A stretch of 64,000 nt of DNA from Turritopsis dohrnii (Eukaryota; Cnidaria; Hydrozoa; Anthoathecata; Oceaniidae): NCBI GenBank assembly GCA_027922465.2, contig BQMF02000006.1:1674001-1738000 (forward strand), given 5' to 3'. Positions 49,246 through 58,702 of this stretch are shown here, piece after piece. The stretch's first letter is position 1; each line of letters starts with the position of its first letter. The position numbers and the translations under genes are program-made. The notes below the pieces were generated by a model, which ran no database searches, had not been told where the DNA came from, and saw only the letters and a program-made list of their open reading frames with translations.

Positions 49246-49558
49246 ATTATAAATGTTGAATTATAAATCTTCTTCGGTTCTTTTCTTGATTCCCCTCTTT
49301 CCATGCCATTATATGTTTTGTGAACTCTTTTGAGGGAGGCATCCTGAACATGGGCGGCGAGTGACGTCATCAAAATCTTCGAACGATGATATCTCTGTAA
49401 CGGTTGATCGTAGCGGAACAATCCCATACATTTTTTTTATCAGTTTTTCTAGCTCTACAACATGGGTGCACTTATTATTTCCAATTCCTTAATTTTATTT
49501 TTCGTGAACTCAACGCAGGCTGAACATGGACGGCGAGCGACGTCGCCTTGGCGGCTAA

Positions 49559-50267
49559 ATTATTTTTTAAAACAATCGTTGATCAGCACAACAATACACT
49601 CAAAACGTAGAGAGAAAAAAACTTTTTATTAACTTTTGTTTTAAAAAAGTTACGCGCTCTAACATGGGTGCTATCAAACATAAAAGGGGGAGATGGTTTC
49701 TCTTCTTAAAGTTCACACGGAGCAGAGAAAAAAGGCACGTGCTAAATGAATAAATGGAATAAAAAAACGTTCGATCAGAACGCTTAACAATTAAAAGAAG
49801 AAATTAATTTATTTAAAAAAAGCAAAAAAAAAGCATATTGTTTTGATATGATACTCTTATTTTACCTAACAATTTTTAAATATTTTGATTGCTCAAAAAA
49901 AAAGTTCACCCGTCTCAGACAGTCAGGCAAGAGTTAGTGGCAAACCGAACATATGCTGCCACGTTCTGCCACTGCTGCTTTTTGTCCAAAATGTTTAATC
50001 AGTTAGTTTCTTTGTATTTAGTTGATGTACTGTTTTCAAAGCCAAGTCAACGTGGAATATAAAACTAACAATAATGACAAAACGTTATTCCTATTAGTTC
50101 ATCAGCCAAAAAAGTCACGATCTATTGGGGTTGCAATGTATTTGCTTCGAACTCATGTCGCACACAAAAAAAGAAATAATTTTGCTCACAACTTAATATA
50201 CCATTTTGCGTGACTTACAAACAAACGAACAAACAAACAGACGGAGGATCGGCTATTAATATATAGA
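49559..50267 (-). mobile_element. First-group Helitron copy, 3' truncated
   Basis: The minus-strand 5' end is TCTATATATTAATAGCCG at 50267. Interior as in H1-H4 (TTACGCGCTCTAACATGGG at about 49650). The 3' hairpin is missing because the 41692-49558 copy borders it directly. No gene. Confidence 0.7.
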
Positions 50268-50795
50268 CTAGTATCTCGCGTAAAAGTTTTTAAGGCTTTA
50301 TTTTCGGGAAGGATGTGTCGAAAGAAGGTGACGAAAAATTAAACCATGGAATCACATATAGAAAGTGTACCCATGTTGTAGAGCTTGAAAAACTGATCAA
50401 AAAAATGTATGGCATCGTTTCGCTACGATCAACGGTTGCAGAGATACCGTCGATTCAAGATTTTGATGACGTCATATCCGCAGTATCAAATAAAATTTAA
50501 GTCCAAATCATGTGTCACCCAATCACCCGTATCGCGGACCCTAAAAAACCTCAGTTATCCCGATTGGTTCTCGAGATACTTCCCCAAAAACGTCGCGTTT
50601 GATTGGGGATGCAATGCAATGGTTCCCCGTGATCATAAAAACATCTGATGTCAAATGATGCCACATGCTATTATACTAATCGTGAATGTGTCTTGCGTGG
50701 TCAAACCGCTGCTATATGACCACGATTAAGAAGATTTTGACCATTAAAAAAACAGTTAAATGTGTTACACACGATTGCGAATTAGTATAAGTAGA
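50268..50795 (-). mobile_element. Second-group Helitron, uninterrupted copy
   Basis: 528 bp on the minus strand, from TCTACTTATACTAATTCG at 50795 to CTAG at 50271-50268. It is the uninterrupted relative of the Helitron at 27546-36568 and preserves its insertion point (GGGGATGCAATGCAATGG, about 50605). Confidence 0.75.
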
Positions 50796-50976
50796 CTAGC
50801 CGCCCAGGCGTCGTCGCTCGCCACCCATGTTCAGTATGCATCCAGTTCACGAAAAATAAAAGTAGTAAAGTAAAAGTAGTTTAAGATTGTTTTCTAGAAA
50901 GAACCAAATCAACATTCTACCAAAAATTAAATTAAGGAATTGGCTCCAAAAACTGATCAAAAATGTATGGGATGGT
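50796..50976 (-). mobile_element. First-group Helitron 3' fragment
   Basis: CTAG at 50796 is followed (in reverse) by the GC-rich hairpin and the usual GTGAACTGGATGC and TCCTTAATTTAATTT segments. It is cut near 50976, where a piece like the second-group 3' end (AACCCGGGAAG) follows to about 51040. Confidence 0.6.
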
Positions 50977-51040
50977 TATAACCCGGGAAGAAACTTTTTT
51001 TAACGGTTTTAATTTCGAAAATGCTGGCTATATGGTTGAG

Positions 51041-52944
51041 CAAGAAATTTCATAGAATGTTCAGCAGAAACATAAATTCACATGAAAAAGTGTTGACAAT
51101 ACTACACCAAAAAAGTATCCTAAGATAACATAAACAAATAAATAAATAAACCAAATAAAGGTTATTTTTAATCACTTTTGCAAAAGTGTATATCCACTTT
51201 CGTTAACAGTCCTCAATGCGTTTTGATGGTTTAATCCATGTATTCTTGGAAATAACAATTCTCGGTGAATAGCGAGTACATTGCATCTTTGAACGTAGTT
51301 TGAATTATTGGATCTTCTGGAAAATGAAATTTTAGGGATTGATGAACATGATAGCATTCGTAAGAGAAACCAAAGAATCCAAAAGAATCTGAAAAAAAAT
51401 TATAAAAATGAGATGGAATTTAAAACAGAAATGTGCAGCCGACAATATCTCAAAACAAACTAAACTTCCATTCACAATTTCCTAGACAATGCTTCCTAGA
51501 CTATAGCAGATACGGTTGTCCATACAATACTGCCAATAATGTTTTCTTTCTGTGAACTACCAACACAAAGTTGACTTCAATCGCAATATAATAATCCAAT
51601 ACTATAACTCTAAATAATCTGAATAAATATAAGTTAAAGACAATGAACGATTTTCCCTAAATCTATTTCATTCAAATCATTTCTCATTAAACATAATTTG
51701 ATAAGTTGACAAAACTGTGTGTTGTCTTGTTTTCAATGAAAGAAAATTAAAGAATGAAATTCGAGCAACATTGTTCAACACTCACTCAATGATACACAAA
51801 ATGAACTAATGATAAGCAAATAGTCTGCAATGCGAGGACACATAAGAAATCAACTAACTATATTTATAATTATTCAATATTTATAAAAATAAACAGTTTG
51901 TATGAAACTACCATACAATTAATGAACTTTAATTAGTCATTGCCATTTAAGTTTAGTTTTGCCCAATAACAAAGAGACTTAACATTTCATGTTTGGTAGT
52001 TTCGTACCACCTTCAGTTTTCAACGCATTTAAGGGACTATGATTATTTTTAGGTGTAAAGCTTCAAAATGCTTTAAGGTCACTTAAATGAATTGAAAACT
52101 GAAGGTGCAAAATTGATATAGACCGCGTAGTGCCTGCTCTCAGACACTACTTTCTCATTACTTTGGCCCATAATTGGTGGTTTATTTGTCTTATGTTTTT
52201 GTATTTTTTTAAATATTTTTTGTCCACATTGAACTGTGGATGGTCCCGACCCCCGAGACTCTTCCATTTCCGATACGCAGCCTGAGACCGGGGGCCGGGA
52301 TGCGTATGTCGGTATACGATAAAGTCTTTGTATTTATCTACAATAAATAATTGAAATAATTTCTGTTAGTAAAAAAGTACATGTAAAAGTTGATAATACC
52401 TATAATGAGAAACATACGTTCTGTGGCTTCAGAGTCTATAAAAAAGCAAAAACAAAAGGCAATTATGACACAAATCTCAGCCAAATGTCTTGTTTAGCTT
52501 AAAATCATAAGAGGTATTACCCCTTTTTGATGATGTAGCAATAGCTAAATGAAATTGAAAAGAGGATTGAGAAAGTGATGACATAAGAGATAGGAAAGTG
52601 CCGATTATAGGACAGAAATTGTGTCCCTCATAATCATAAGCGAGAATCCCTGTCAATTATTCTCTCATAACATGGAAATCATATGATTTCGGGGAATTTC
52701 CCTACTATAGCTAATATTATCATCTAAGACCTTTGTTTTCATAACGCGATACGAGTTATGAAACGTGTTATTTTGATTACATAACAAAATTCTCAAATAA
52801 CAACGCATAAACAGTTTTTATTATTATAACCACAAATTACTCATAAATTTAAACAATTAAATATCTCATAAAAATGTAGTAAAAAGCAGTTTGTAGCAGT
52901 TTCATTTTTATAACATAAATGAGCTAACAATACATATGACACAC
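51041..52944. other. Unassigned DNA with a hairpin repeat at 52009-52113
   Basis: No supported gene; the open frame at 51172-51357 has no recognised motif. At about 52009-52113 the arms CACCTTCAGTTTTCAA and its inverse, continuing through CATTTAAGGGAC, make a roughly 105-bp fold-back repeat. Confidence 0.5.
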
Positions 52945-53020
52945 AGATCAGCGTAGTCTAGTGGATAAGAACGCTAACTTGTAACAACAAGGTCGTGTGT
53001 TCGAACCCCACGCAGTTCGT
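52945..53020 (+). repeat. tRNA-derived SINE head (tRNA-like)
   Basis: An A-box-like TAGTCTAGTGG (52954-52964) and a B-box GTTCGAACC (52999-53007) stand at tRNA-like spacing, and the unit ends CACGCAG. The anticodon region does not fold into a normal 5-bp stem with a 7-nt loop, so a SINE head or tRNA pseudogene is likelier than a functional tRNA. The following DNA (to about 53290) may be the SINE body. Confidence 0.5.
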
Positions 53021-53294
53021 CTGAGAGGAAGTATATATATATACTTCGGCGGTTGTAGATCTCTCATGTTCTGGTTGTAAAACTTGCATGAGTGCGCACT
53101 TCCCCGCAGTTTGTGTTGAATATATCGCGGAATGGTTAGCATTGTGTCTGGGTGATTTATCACTGTCAGGTTTCTCTGGTCCATAGAGACATTCAGGTTA
53201 CCGTCATTTCGATCGAAAGTCAACAAACGCCAGGGCTTAGAAGTGTTAGCATGTATCCACAATGCCGACTATAATTGCAAACTACATGCGCTGA

Positions 53295-53832
53295 TCAGCG
53301 AAATACATACCATATACTAAACATCGTGGTAATCGCTAAAACCAAAGCTATTTTCTCTTCTTCGTGAGATGGGAGTGAATCTGTTTGACTCACTACTCTT
53401 TTGTGAACTTCCTTTTGTGTTGGAGAGCTAGTCACTTTGTGTGAAATATGATGCTCTTGCATAACATTAATCATTTTATTTCTTCCGAGGATCAAGTTAT
53501 CATTAGATATGAGAATTTTGTTATTATAACCAGACACTCCCGACTTGATGTTTAGATTCATGTCACTAGGTAACATGTAAATACCTTGTCCAACTGAATA
53601 ATCAACTTTGCTTGAAGTGTAATTTAAAGTATCTTGATAACGTTTAATGTCATCTTGAATATGAACTCTGTGGTTAACAATGTCTTCAAAGTTGTTCATA
53701 AAAACTCTTTGAGCTGTCAAAGAGCCTGAATTATTACCTTAAATAGAAGAACGAGCTGAGGCTTGTGAACTAAGAACAAGATAAGCATATGCTGAAACAC
53801 TCTCTGAAATTTTTACAAGACCTGTTTTTGTA
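53295..53832 (-). pseudogene. Polinton protein with C-terminal membrane segment, broken
   Basis: The minus-strand frame ends at 53295 with a hydrophobic segment (about 20 residues, IALVLAITTMFSIWYVF) just before a final Arg. Upstream is a soluble Asn/Ser-rich part with a NIKSGVSGYNNKILI stretch. A TAA near 53750 interrupts the frame, which otherwise reads through to 53832, where the inverted duplication cuts it. The family is unknown to me; a virion membrane or tail-anchored protein would fit. Confidence 0.5.
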
Positions 53833-54220
53833 ATAATCCTTATAACAAAGAAGAGTTTTTAAAAATCTGTAGTGAATACGGTGTCGATTCTGATCCTAAA
53901 AAATACAAAGGGCAATATTTTTATAGCTCGTATCAAAAAAGACGTAGAGACTATCCAACGCCAGGTCTGAGTTATTTAACAGACGACTCCATGACACAAT
54001 GGATTATAGAAAAATCCAATTTTTGTAAAGCCTTTAGATTTTTCTATAATCCATTGTGTCATGGAGTCGTCTGTTAAATAACTCAGACCTGGCGTTGGAT
54101 AGTCTCTACGTCTTTTTTGATACGAGCTATAAAAATATTGCCCTTTGTATTTTTTAGGATCAGAATCGACACCGTATTCACTACAGATTTTTAAAAACTC
54201 TTCTTTGTTATAAGGATTAT
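53833..54220. repeat. Perfect 184-bp inverted duplication with 20-bp spacer
   Basis: 53833-54016 is the exact inverse of 54037-54220, with 54017-54036 as spacer. The right arm is coding sequence of the neighbouring minus-strand gene, so the left arm is an inverted copy. The junction at 53832/53833 marks a rearrangement breakpoint. Confidence 0.9.
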
Positions 54221-54632
54221 CGTATTGGTTGAAACTATCTTCAAAAGGCAGAGGTGTCTGCAAGCGCTTAATGATTCGTGTAATGTGATAATAGACGTGA
54301 AAACGATATACTGATCTAATCATAGGAGTAGAGCGACCTTCTTTCAGATGTTCAGAACTGACTCCACAAGCACTTGAAGCACACCAAGTGACAAAATTGA
54401 GTTGGGTTTGCCATAATTTAAATGGTTGTTCCTGCCAAATTTTCATGCGTTGTTCATTTTCATCCATTTCGTAATTAGTAAAAATATTAGGAAAGCTCGC
54501 AGGAAAAGAACCATTTTCAGAGACAATAATTGTTTGTTTGTATAAATCTTTAGAATTCAATATCTGAAGGTATTGTCCTCCATTTGGTTTATAAAGCGCA
54601 TTGGGAGCATATTTAAAAATATTCTCCATCAT
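53976..54632 (-). pseudogene. Polinton protein of unknown function, 3' end altered by inversion
   Basis: The ATG at 54632 (MMENIFKYAPNALYK) opens a 218-residue frame with PFKLWQTQLNFVTWCASSACG and YFYSSYQKRRRDYPTPGLSY segments. From 54036 downward the sequence enters the inverted arm, so the last 20 or so residues are an artefact of the fold-back; the original C terminus is lost. It is divergent from the penton-like gene, with a 35-bp gap that holds an AACCCTCTA motif. A cysteine pair (WCASSACG) is visible; no family recognised. Confidence 0.5.
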
Positions 54633-54642
54633 TTAAAAATAT

Positions 54643-54651
54643 AACCCTCTA
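54643..54651. promoter_or_regulatory. AACCCTCTA motif in divergent Polinton promoter
   Basis: One of three exact copies in Polinton intergenic DNA (with 59836-59844 and, inverted, 62387-62395). It lies between divergent start codons at 54632 and 54668. Confidence 0.4.
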
Positions 54652-54667
54652 TTCTCTAATACAAGAA

Positions 54668-55228
54668 ATGTATATCACAGTAAATATCCCAAAAGGAGAA
54701 AAGACAATCTATTTTTCTTACCCCATTCAAAATATGGATGGCTCAAAAGAAATTGCATTGGTTGATATGTTTGCAGACAATGTTACGTATGAAATAACCA
54801 CAGACCTAACACTGAAACTGTCTGCTGATGGGAAAGCTGAAAAGTTGATACCTCAAGGAACATTCACGAGCAGGGAATTGAATGCCTTTTTAGCAGGTGC
54901 TTTTTTAAAGGGTGATGTAAAACTTACTCCATTAGACAAATACCCTGAAATAATCAAAACAAATAAGCTCGCTAACGTAACCAAAATTAATTTGCATCTC
55001 TCTGAACTTGACAACACTCAAAATCTTGAGAATGGAAAGCTAAGTGATATTTTACTAACCTATCACATGGCTGAATATAGTGACTTCACACATGTTGAGC
55101 CTAAAAACCCTCAGTACAAAAAATTAAAAAATGGTGTATTTCAGTCTCTCACGTTGAAAATCACAGATCAACATGGCAATATGCTAAAAGAAGACCTAGG
55201 AAGAACCGTTGTTTTGCACATCCGCTAA
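54668..55228 (+). CDS. Penton-like minor capsid protein
   Basis: 186 residues from the ATG at 54668, intact. It is beta-rich with a C-terminal LTLKITDQHGNMLKEDLG and VVLHIR ending, the pattern of single-jelly-roll penton proteins in Polintons and adintoviruses. It directly precedes the major capsid gene (43-bp gap), the usual order of minor capsid, major capsid and ATPase. The identification rests on position plus the ending; I cannot confirm the fold. Confidence 0.6.
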   Translation: MYITVNIPKGEKTIYFSYPIQNMDGSKEIALVDMFADNVTYEITTDLTLKLSADGKAEKLIPQGTFTSRELNAFLAGAFLKGDVKLTPLDKYPEIIKTNKLANVTKINLHLSELDNTQNLENGKLSDILLTYHMAEYSDFTHVEPKNPQYKKLKNGVFQSLTLKITDQHGNMLKEDLGRTVVLHIR

Positions 55229-55271
55229 AACGAGATAAAAAGGAATAATTAATTATATATCATAATTAATA

Positions 55272-56588
55272 ATGGAGTATGGAAAGAGGTTAAATCCAGA
55301 ACGTTCACTTAGAACTGCCCGCGGTGTAAAAGGCTCTCGTCAAAAAGTAATTGTCACACACAATCCAAGTGAGATTGATCAAAATCAGCTATTATTGGTT
55401 AGGTTTCCAAATTTAGGAAGCGATGATGTTATTATCCCAGGAACAACGAATCTAAGTTTTGATATTGAACTCGAGTCGAAAGCTGACTCAAAAAGAACAT
55501 TGGTCAGTAACATTGGGAGAGCTATCGTTAAAAAGTTGGCTGTCAAGTTCGAAGGTAACGAGATATTGAGTATCGATGACTTTGATCTTTTTGGGTGTTA
55601 CAGAGATTTATGGTTAACCAAGTTTGAAAAGAGAAACGTGATAAGACAGGGTATCATCATCGACGATGGGTGTACAGAGAATTGTATGAAATTGAGGATT
55701 GGTGCTTCTGATAAATCCACCACTGATGCAGAAGACAAAGCCATTGCTGACACCTATAAAAACAAGTTTGTCATTCCACTCGACTTTGAGATGCTAGATA
55801 GTACTATTCCATATTATCAAGCGGGTTTAGGGAATAGACTTTGCTACGAGATCACATTTAACGACTATAACCAAGTTATTTATTCTGACCCTCCAGATAC
55901 TGCCGCAGGTCGAAAACGTAACCCAGATCGTAAATACAAAATATCTAACATCTCACTTGAATATGAGCTTGTGACACAACCCACGTTGGCTAGACAAATC
56001 GCTTCTGAATATCAAAACATGGCTTTGCTCTATGATAGGATTTTGCGGCACAGACAAATTAGAGTAAACAAGTCAGACACAACGTGGAATTGGTCATTCA
56101 ACACACCTGCCAAATCTTTGAAGGGTATTTTAGTTCTATTTGAAGAAGAAAAATCCTACAAACGAGAAACCTGTAAATTCTATAATCCAAAGATCGAAAA
56201 GGTATCTGTCATCGTTGAGGGCAAGCCAAATCAACTTTTCGCTCAAGGGATGCAGCCGTTTGAACAATACAATGAGATTTGCAAGTATTTTGCTGAAGGA
56301 AAACCAAAAGATAATAGCGTCGGCGAAAACCGAAAGCGCTTGGGATTACATGATGTAAAAGTCTCCGATTACTTGACAAACAAGTATGCTCTATGGTTAG
56401 ATTTCAGAACAATTGATGAGAATGCCTTGCATGGGACCGGTCGAAGGATTGAAAATGCGAGTGAAGGCATCACTTTACAGATTGAAAAGACGGCTGAAAC
56501 TGCAGGAAACTTAAACGCATATATATATCTAATAACGGACGCTCAGCTAAACATACAAAACGGTCAATTTATGTCTGCATTATATTAG
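55272..56588 (+). CDS. Major capsid protein, hexon-like double jelly roll
   Basis: 438 residues, intact. Segments LSFDIELESKADSKRTLVSN, GRAIVKKLAVKFEGNEILS and DDFDLFGCYRDLWL (residues about 55-120) match the first jelly roll of Polinton hexon proteins; a second beta-rich half includes SDTTWNWSFNTPAKSLKGIL (about 275) and ends FMSALY. The size fits Polinton/adintovirus hexons. It starts 43 bp after the penton-like gene and its stop is 4 bp before the ATPase ATG (56593), so they are likely co-expressed. Confidence 0.75.
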   Translation: MEYGKRLNPERSLRTARGVKGSRQKVIVTHNPSEIDQNQLLLVRFPNLGSDDVIIPGTTNLSFDIELESKADSKRTLVSNIGRAIVKKLAVKFEGNEILSIDDFDLFGCYRDLWLTKFEKRNVIRQGIIIDDGCTENCMKLRIGASDKSTTDAEDKAIADTYKNKFVIPLDFEMLDSTIPYYQAGLGNRLCYEITFNDYNQVIYSDPPDTAAGRKRNPDRKYKISNISLEYELVTQPTLARQIASEYQNMALLYDRILRHRQIRVNKSDTTWNWSFNTPAKSLKGILVLFEEEKSYKRETCKFYNPKIEKVSVIVEGKPNQLFAQGMQPFEQYNEICKYFAEGKPKDNSVGENRKRLGLHDVKVSDYLTNKYALWLDFRTIDENALHGTGRRIENASEGITLQIEKTAETAGNLNAYIYLITDAQLNIQNGQFMSALY

Positions 56589-56592
56589 TAAA

Positions 56593-57189
56593 ATGGACAC
56601 ACTTTACATGAAAGAGCCTCACACAGTATTATTCGTTGGACCAACATCGTGCGGTAAAACGGATCGTGTTGTAAAATTATTAGAAAATGAATACTTTGAT
56701 TTCATCGTGATTATATGTCCCACCTTAAGGTGGAATCAGACTTACAGAGATCGGAAGTGGTTCTGGAATGACAGCTATGTGATTTTAATTGAGCCGGAAG
56801 GATCTTTGTATGAATGGATTAAGAAAATGGACTTTTTCTGTGCTGGATATAAAACCTTATTTCTGATTGATGATATAATAGCTGACGAAAAATTGGACAA
56901 AAAGAGACAGCCTTTGCTTGAATTGGCAATTAGCGGTAGACATCGAATTCATTCGCTATGGTTACTCACACAATCATACACAGCTATACCTAAAAATTTA
57001 CGACGGCAAGCTAAAATGTTATATGTGTGGTATCCAAAAGATAGGAATGATCTAACCACCATTCATGAAGAGAATGATGTCATTGATTCACAAGAAGAAT
57101 TGAAAGATGTCAAGGAAAAACTGAAAGGAGGGAAACACACATGCCTAGTCATGAGAAGGGAACATCCGAGAACGTATGCGATTTGTTAA
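56593..57189 (+). CDS. A32/FtsK-like DNA packaging ATPase
   Basis: 198 residues, intact. Walker A is FVGPTSCGKTDRV (about residues 14-26) and Walker B is LFLIDDII (about 92-99), followed by LAISGRHRIHSLWLLTQSY, the sensor region with a conserved Arg and Gln. The short single-domain size is usual for this family. The protein would pump the element's DNA into the capsid. It follows the capsid gene with a 4-bp gap. Confidence 0.85.
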   Translation: MDTLYMKEPHTVLFVGPTSCGKTDRVVKLLENEYFDFIVIICPTLRWNQTYRDRKWFWNDSYVILIEPEGSLYEWIKKMDFFCAGYKTLFLIDDIIADEKLDKKRQPLLELAISGRHRIHSLWLLTQSYTAIPKNLRRQAKMLYVWYPKDRNDLTTIHEENDVIDSQEELKDVKEKLKGGKHTCLVMRREHPRTYAIC

Positions 57190-57203
57190 ACAGGTTGACG
57201 TTA

Positions 57204-57228
57204 TTTGTTACATGACTCTTGTAACAAA
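57204..57228. terminator. TTTGTTACA hairpin after the ATPase gene
   Basis: TTTGTTACA and its inverse enclose a 7-nt loop, 15 bp after the ATPase stop. A similar TTTTGTTACT hairpin stands after the SAP gene at 62354-62380. Its position suggests a 3'-end or processing signal; this is inference. Confidence 0.45.
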
Positions 57229-57275
57229 AATATAAGACTTGCAAGACTGTTATAAGAGTGCTATAGCAGTGCTAT

Positions 57276-57477
57276 ACAGCAAATTACAGCAAAATTATAA
57301 GAAGATAGCAAACTCTTATACAGCAAATTACAACAAAAGTATAAGAAGATAGCAAACTCTTATATAGCAAATTACAGCAAAATTATAAGAAGATAGCAAA
57401 CTCTTATACAACAAATTACAACAAAATTATAAGAAGATAGCAAACTCTTATACAGCAAATTACAGCAAAATTATAAG
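57276..57477. repeat. 44-bp tandem repeat, about 4.5 units
   Basis: Units start at 57276, 57320, 57364, 57408 and 57452. Each contains AAGAAGATAGCAAACTCTTA and an ACAGCAAATTACAGCAAAA-type half. It lies between the ATPase gene and the following gene. Confidence 0.9.
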
Positions 57478-57510
57478 AGAATATAAGAAAATTATAACAA
57501 ACACAACAAA

Positions 57511-58155
57511 ATGATAGAATATGTCAACTTCATGTTATTAAGCATACTGCTGATCTCGCTATTTTGTTTTTATTCTGTATTAAAAAAATACCTCTCCCTA
57601 ATAAAAATGGCGGAAACAGCGATCGATAATTTAATCAACCAGAGTTATGATGTTCCGAGTGAATTTCCACCTTCAGATGGCAAAAGACAAAAATTACTCG
57701 AGTGTGTCTTAACTGGAAATAGCAAGCTATACTTAGGGAAAATGTACACGGAAGAGCAAATTAACAAACTCAAAGATGAAGAGGTAGAAAAACTTTTTAG
57801 TATCTACGACGCTAAACTATCAGGTCAAATGGTAAAATCCTTGGGGAAATCACTCATACGTATTTATTCCATGGGAGCTTGTGCAACGTTAGGAATAAAC
57901 AATCAAGAAGCGCTGAGCAATGACCTGGAAAATGACCCTTTCTTAAACTCTGCCCTTCAAAGATTTACATGTGACTTATATTATATATTCGGCTCATTAT
58001 TAGCACCACTCAGTGTTGGACTTATTACCGGGAGGCATTATATCAATAAAAGAACTTTAAATAAATCCTATGATAATATAAATACAGCAGATAATAAAAA
58101 TGTCAGAAGAACAGACTCCCATTCAAGTGACAACGAAGAATCCAAAAAAGGTTGA
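57511..58155 (+). CDS. Polinton membrane protein of unknown function
   Basis: 214 residues. An N-terminal hydrophobic segment (about residues 6-24) looks like a membrane anchor; a second hydrophobic stretch is near residue 165 (YYIFGSLLAPLSVGLITG). Between them is a charged helical region (KMYTEEQINKLKDEEVEKLF). The C terminus is charged. It overlaps the next gene by 56 bp in another frame. An alternative start at MAETAIDN (57608) would remove the anchor. I recall similar proteins in cnidarian Polintons but know no function. Confidence 0.6.
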   Translation: MIEYVNFMLLSILLISLFCFYSVLKKYLSLIKMAETAIDNLINQSYDVPSEFPPSDGKRQKLLECVLTGNSKLYLGKMYTEEQINKLKDEEVEKLFSIYDAKLSGQMVKSLGKSLIRIYSMGACATLGINNQEALSNDLENDPFLNSALQRFTCDLYYIFGSLLAPLSVGLITGRHYINKRTLNKSYDNINTADNKNVRRTDSHSSDNEESKKG

Positions 58156-58702
58156 AGCGGGTAAGAAGTTGGCGGAATACAACCGTAAAAAATGAGAACA
58201 ATTAAAAGAAGTGGAGAAGCCCGAGGCCTCTCTCACCAAACCAAATGAACAACCTATGAACTACACCTATGGTGTAGGTGGAATAATAGCTCTCGGTTTA
58301 GTTGGTGGATTTGCTTATTTTGTGTATAAAAAGAAAGAGCAAATATTACCCCGTGGGTCACCATCCACCCCCCTTCCACAAAAATCTAAAATACCGGTGA
58401 AAAAATCAATAAACATGAAATGGAATAAAAGGATAAATAACGCTATATTTAATCTCGCAATATATGTAACAAACATGGACAAGAAAAGTATCGTCAACGA
58501 TTTATATCACGCATCAGTCATATCGACACTCGCTATCGGCTACTCTATGCTTGTAAAAAAGGTGTTAAAAATGACACCTCCCTCTATTCAAAAGTTCGAC
58601 TTGGAAGATACGGGAAAACTAGTTGCCATTATCGCCGCTAGTGAAGTGACAAAGGACTACTTAATCAAACAAAAGATTTTGCCTGAAAATATCAATATCT
58701 AA
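58100..58702 (+). pseudogene. Polinton membrane protein, one in-frame stop
   Basis: ATG at 58100 (MSEEQTPIQ); TGA at 58193-58195 interrupts after AEYNRKK, plausibly CGA changed to TGA. Beyond it the frame is open to 58702. A membrane segment (GIIALGLVGGFAYFVY) lies at about residue 56-72, followed by a basic region and a C-terminal soluble domain (EDTGKLVAIIAASEVTKDYL). Its stop overlaps the stop of the convergent minus-strand gene. Function unknown. Confidence 0.6.

Larger units (their letters stand above)
41692..49558 (+). mobile_element. RepHel Helitron (first group), long copy with an extra gene
   Basis: The 5' TC is at 41692, fused to the CTAG of H4. The 3' end is the hairpin GGCGAGCGACGTCGCC and GGCGGCTAA at 49558 (CTAA fits CTRR). 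It encodes a damaged RepHel protein and, near the 3' end, a five-exon second gene. About 2.3 kb between helicase and second gene (46670-48540) is absent from the minus-strand copy. That part holds an ATTGAATTGAATTAC-type tandem repeat, a 33-bp minisatellite and a MITE. At 7.9 kb it is the longest Helitron here. Confidence 0.8.

Noticed and set aside
49340..49375. Another Helitron 3' end (GGGCGGCGAGTGACG)
   Set aside because: The hairpin is incomplete and no CTRR end follows; the true 3' end of the long copy is at 49558.
52945..53020. Functional tRNA gene
   Set aside because: The A and B boxes are good, but the anticodon arm does not make a normal 5-bp stem and 7-nt loop, so a SINE head fits better.
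52700..53290. Terminal inverted repeat of the Polinton
   Set aside because: I looked for a long repeat or 6-bp duplication but the right end is outside the window, so no boundary can be supported.
57276..57477. Possible CRISPR-like array
   Set aside because: The units are contiguous tandem copies of 44 bp without unique spacers, and the host is a eukaryote.
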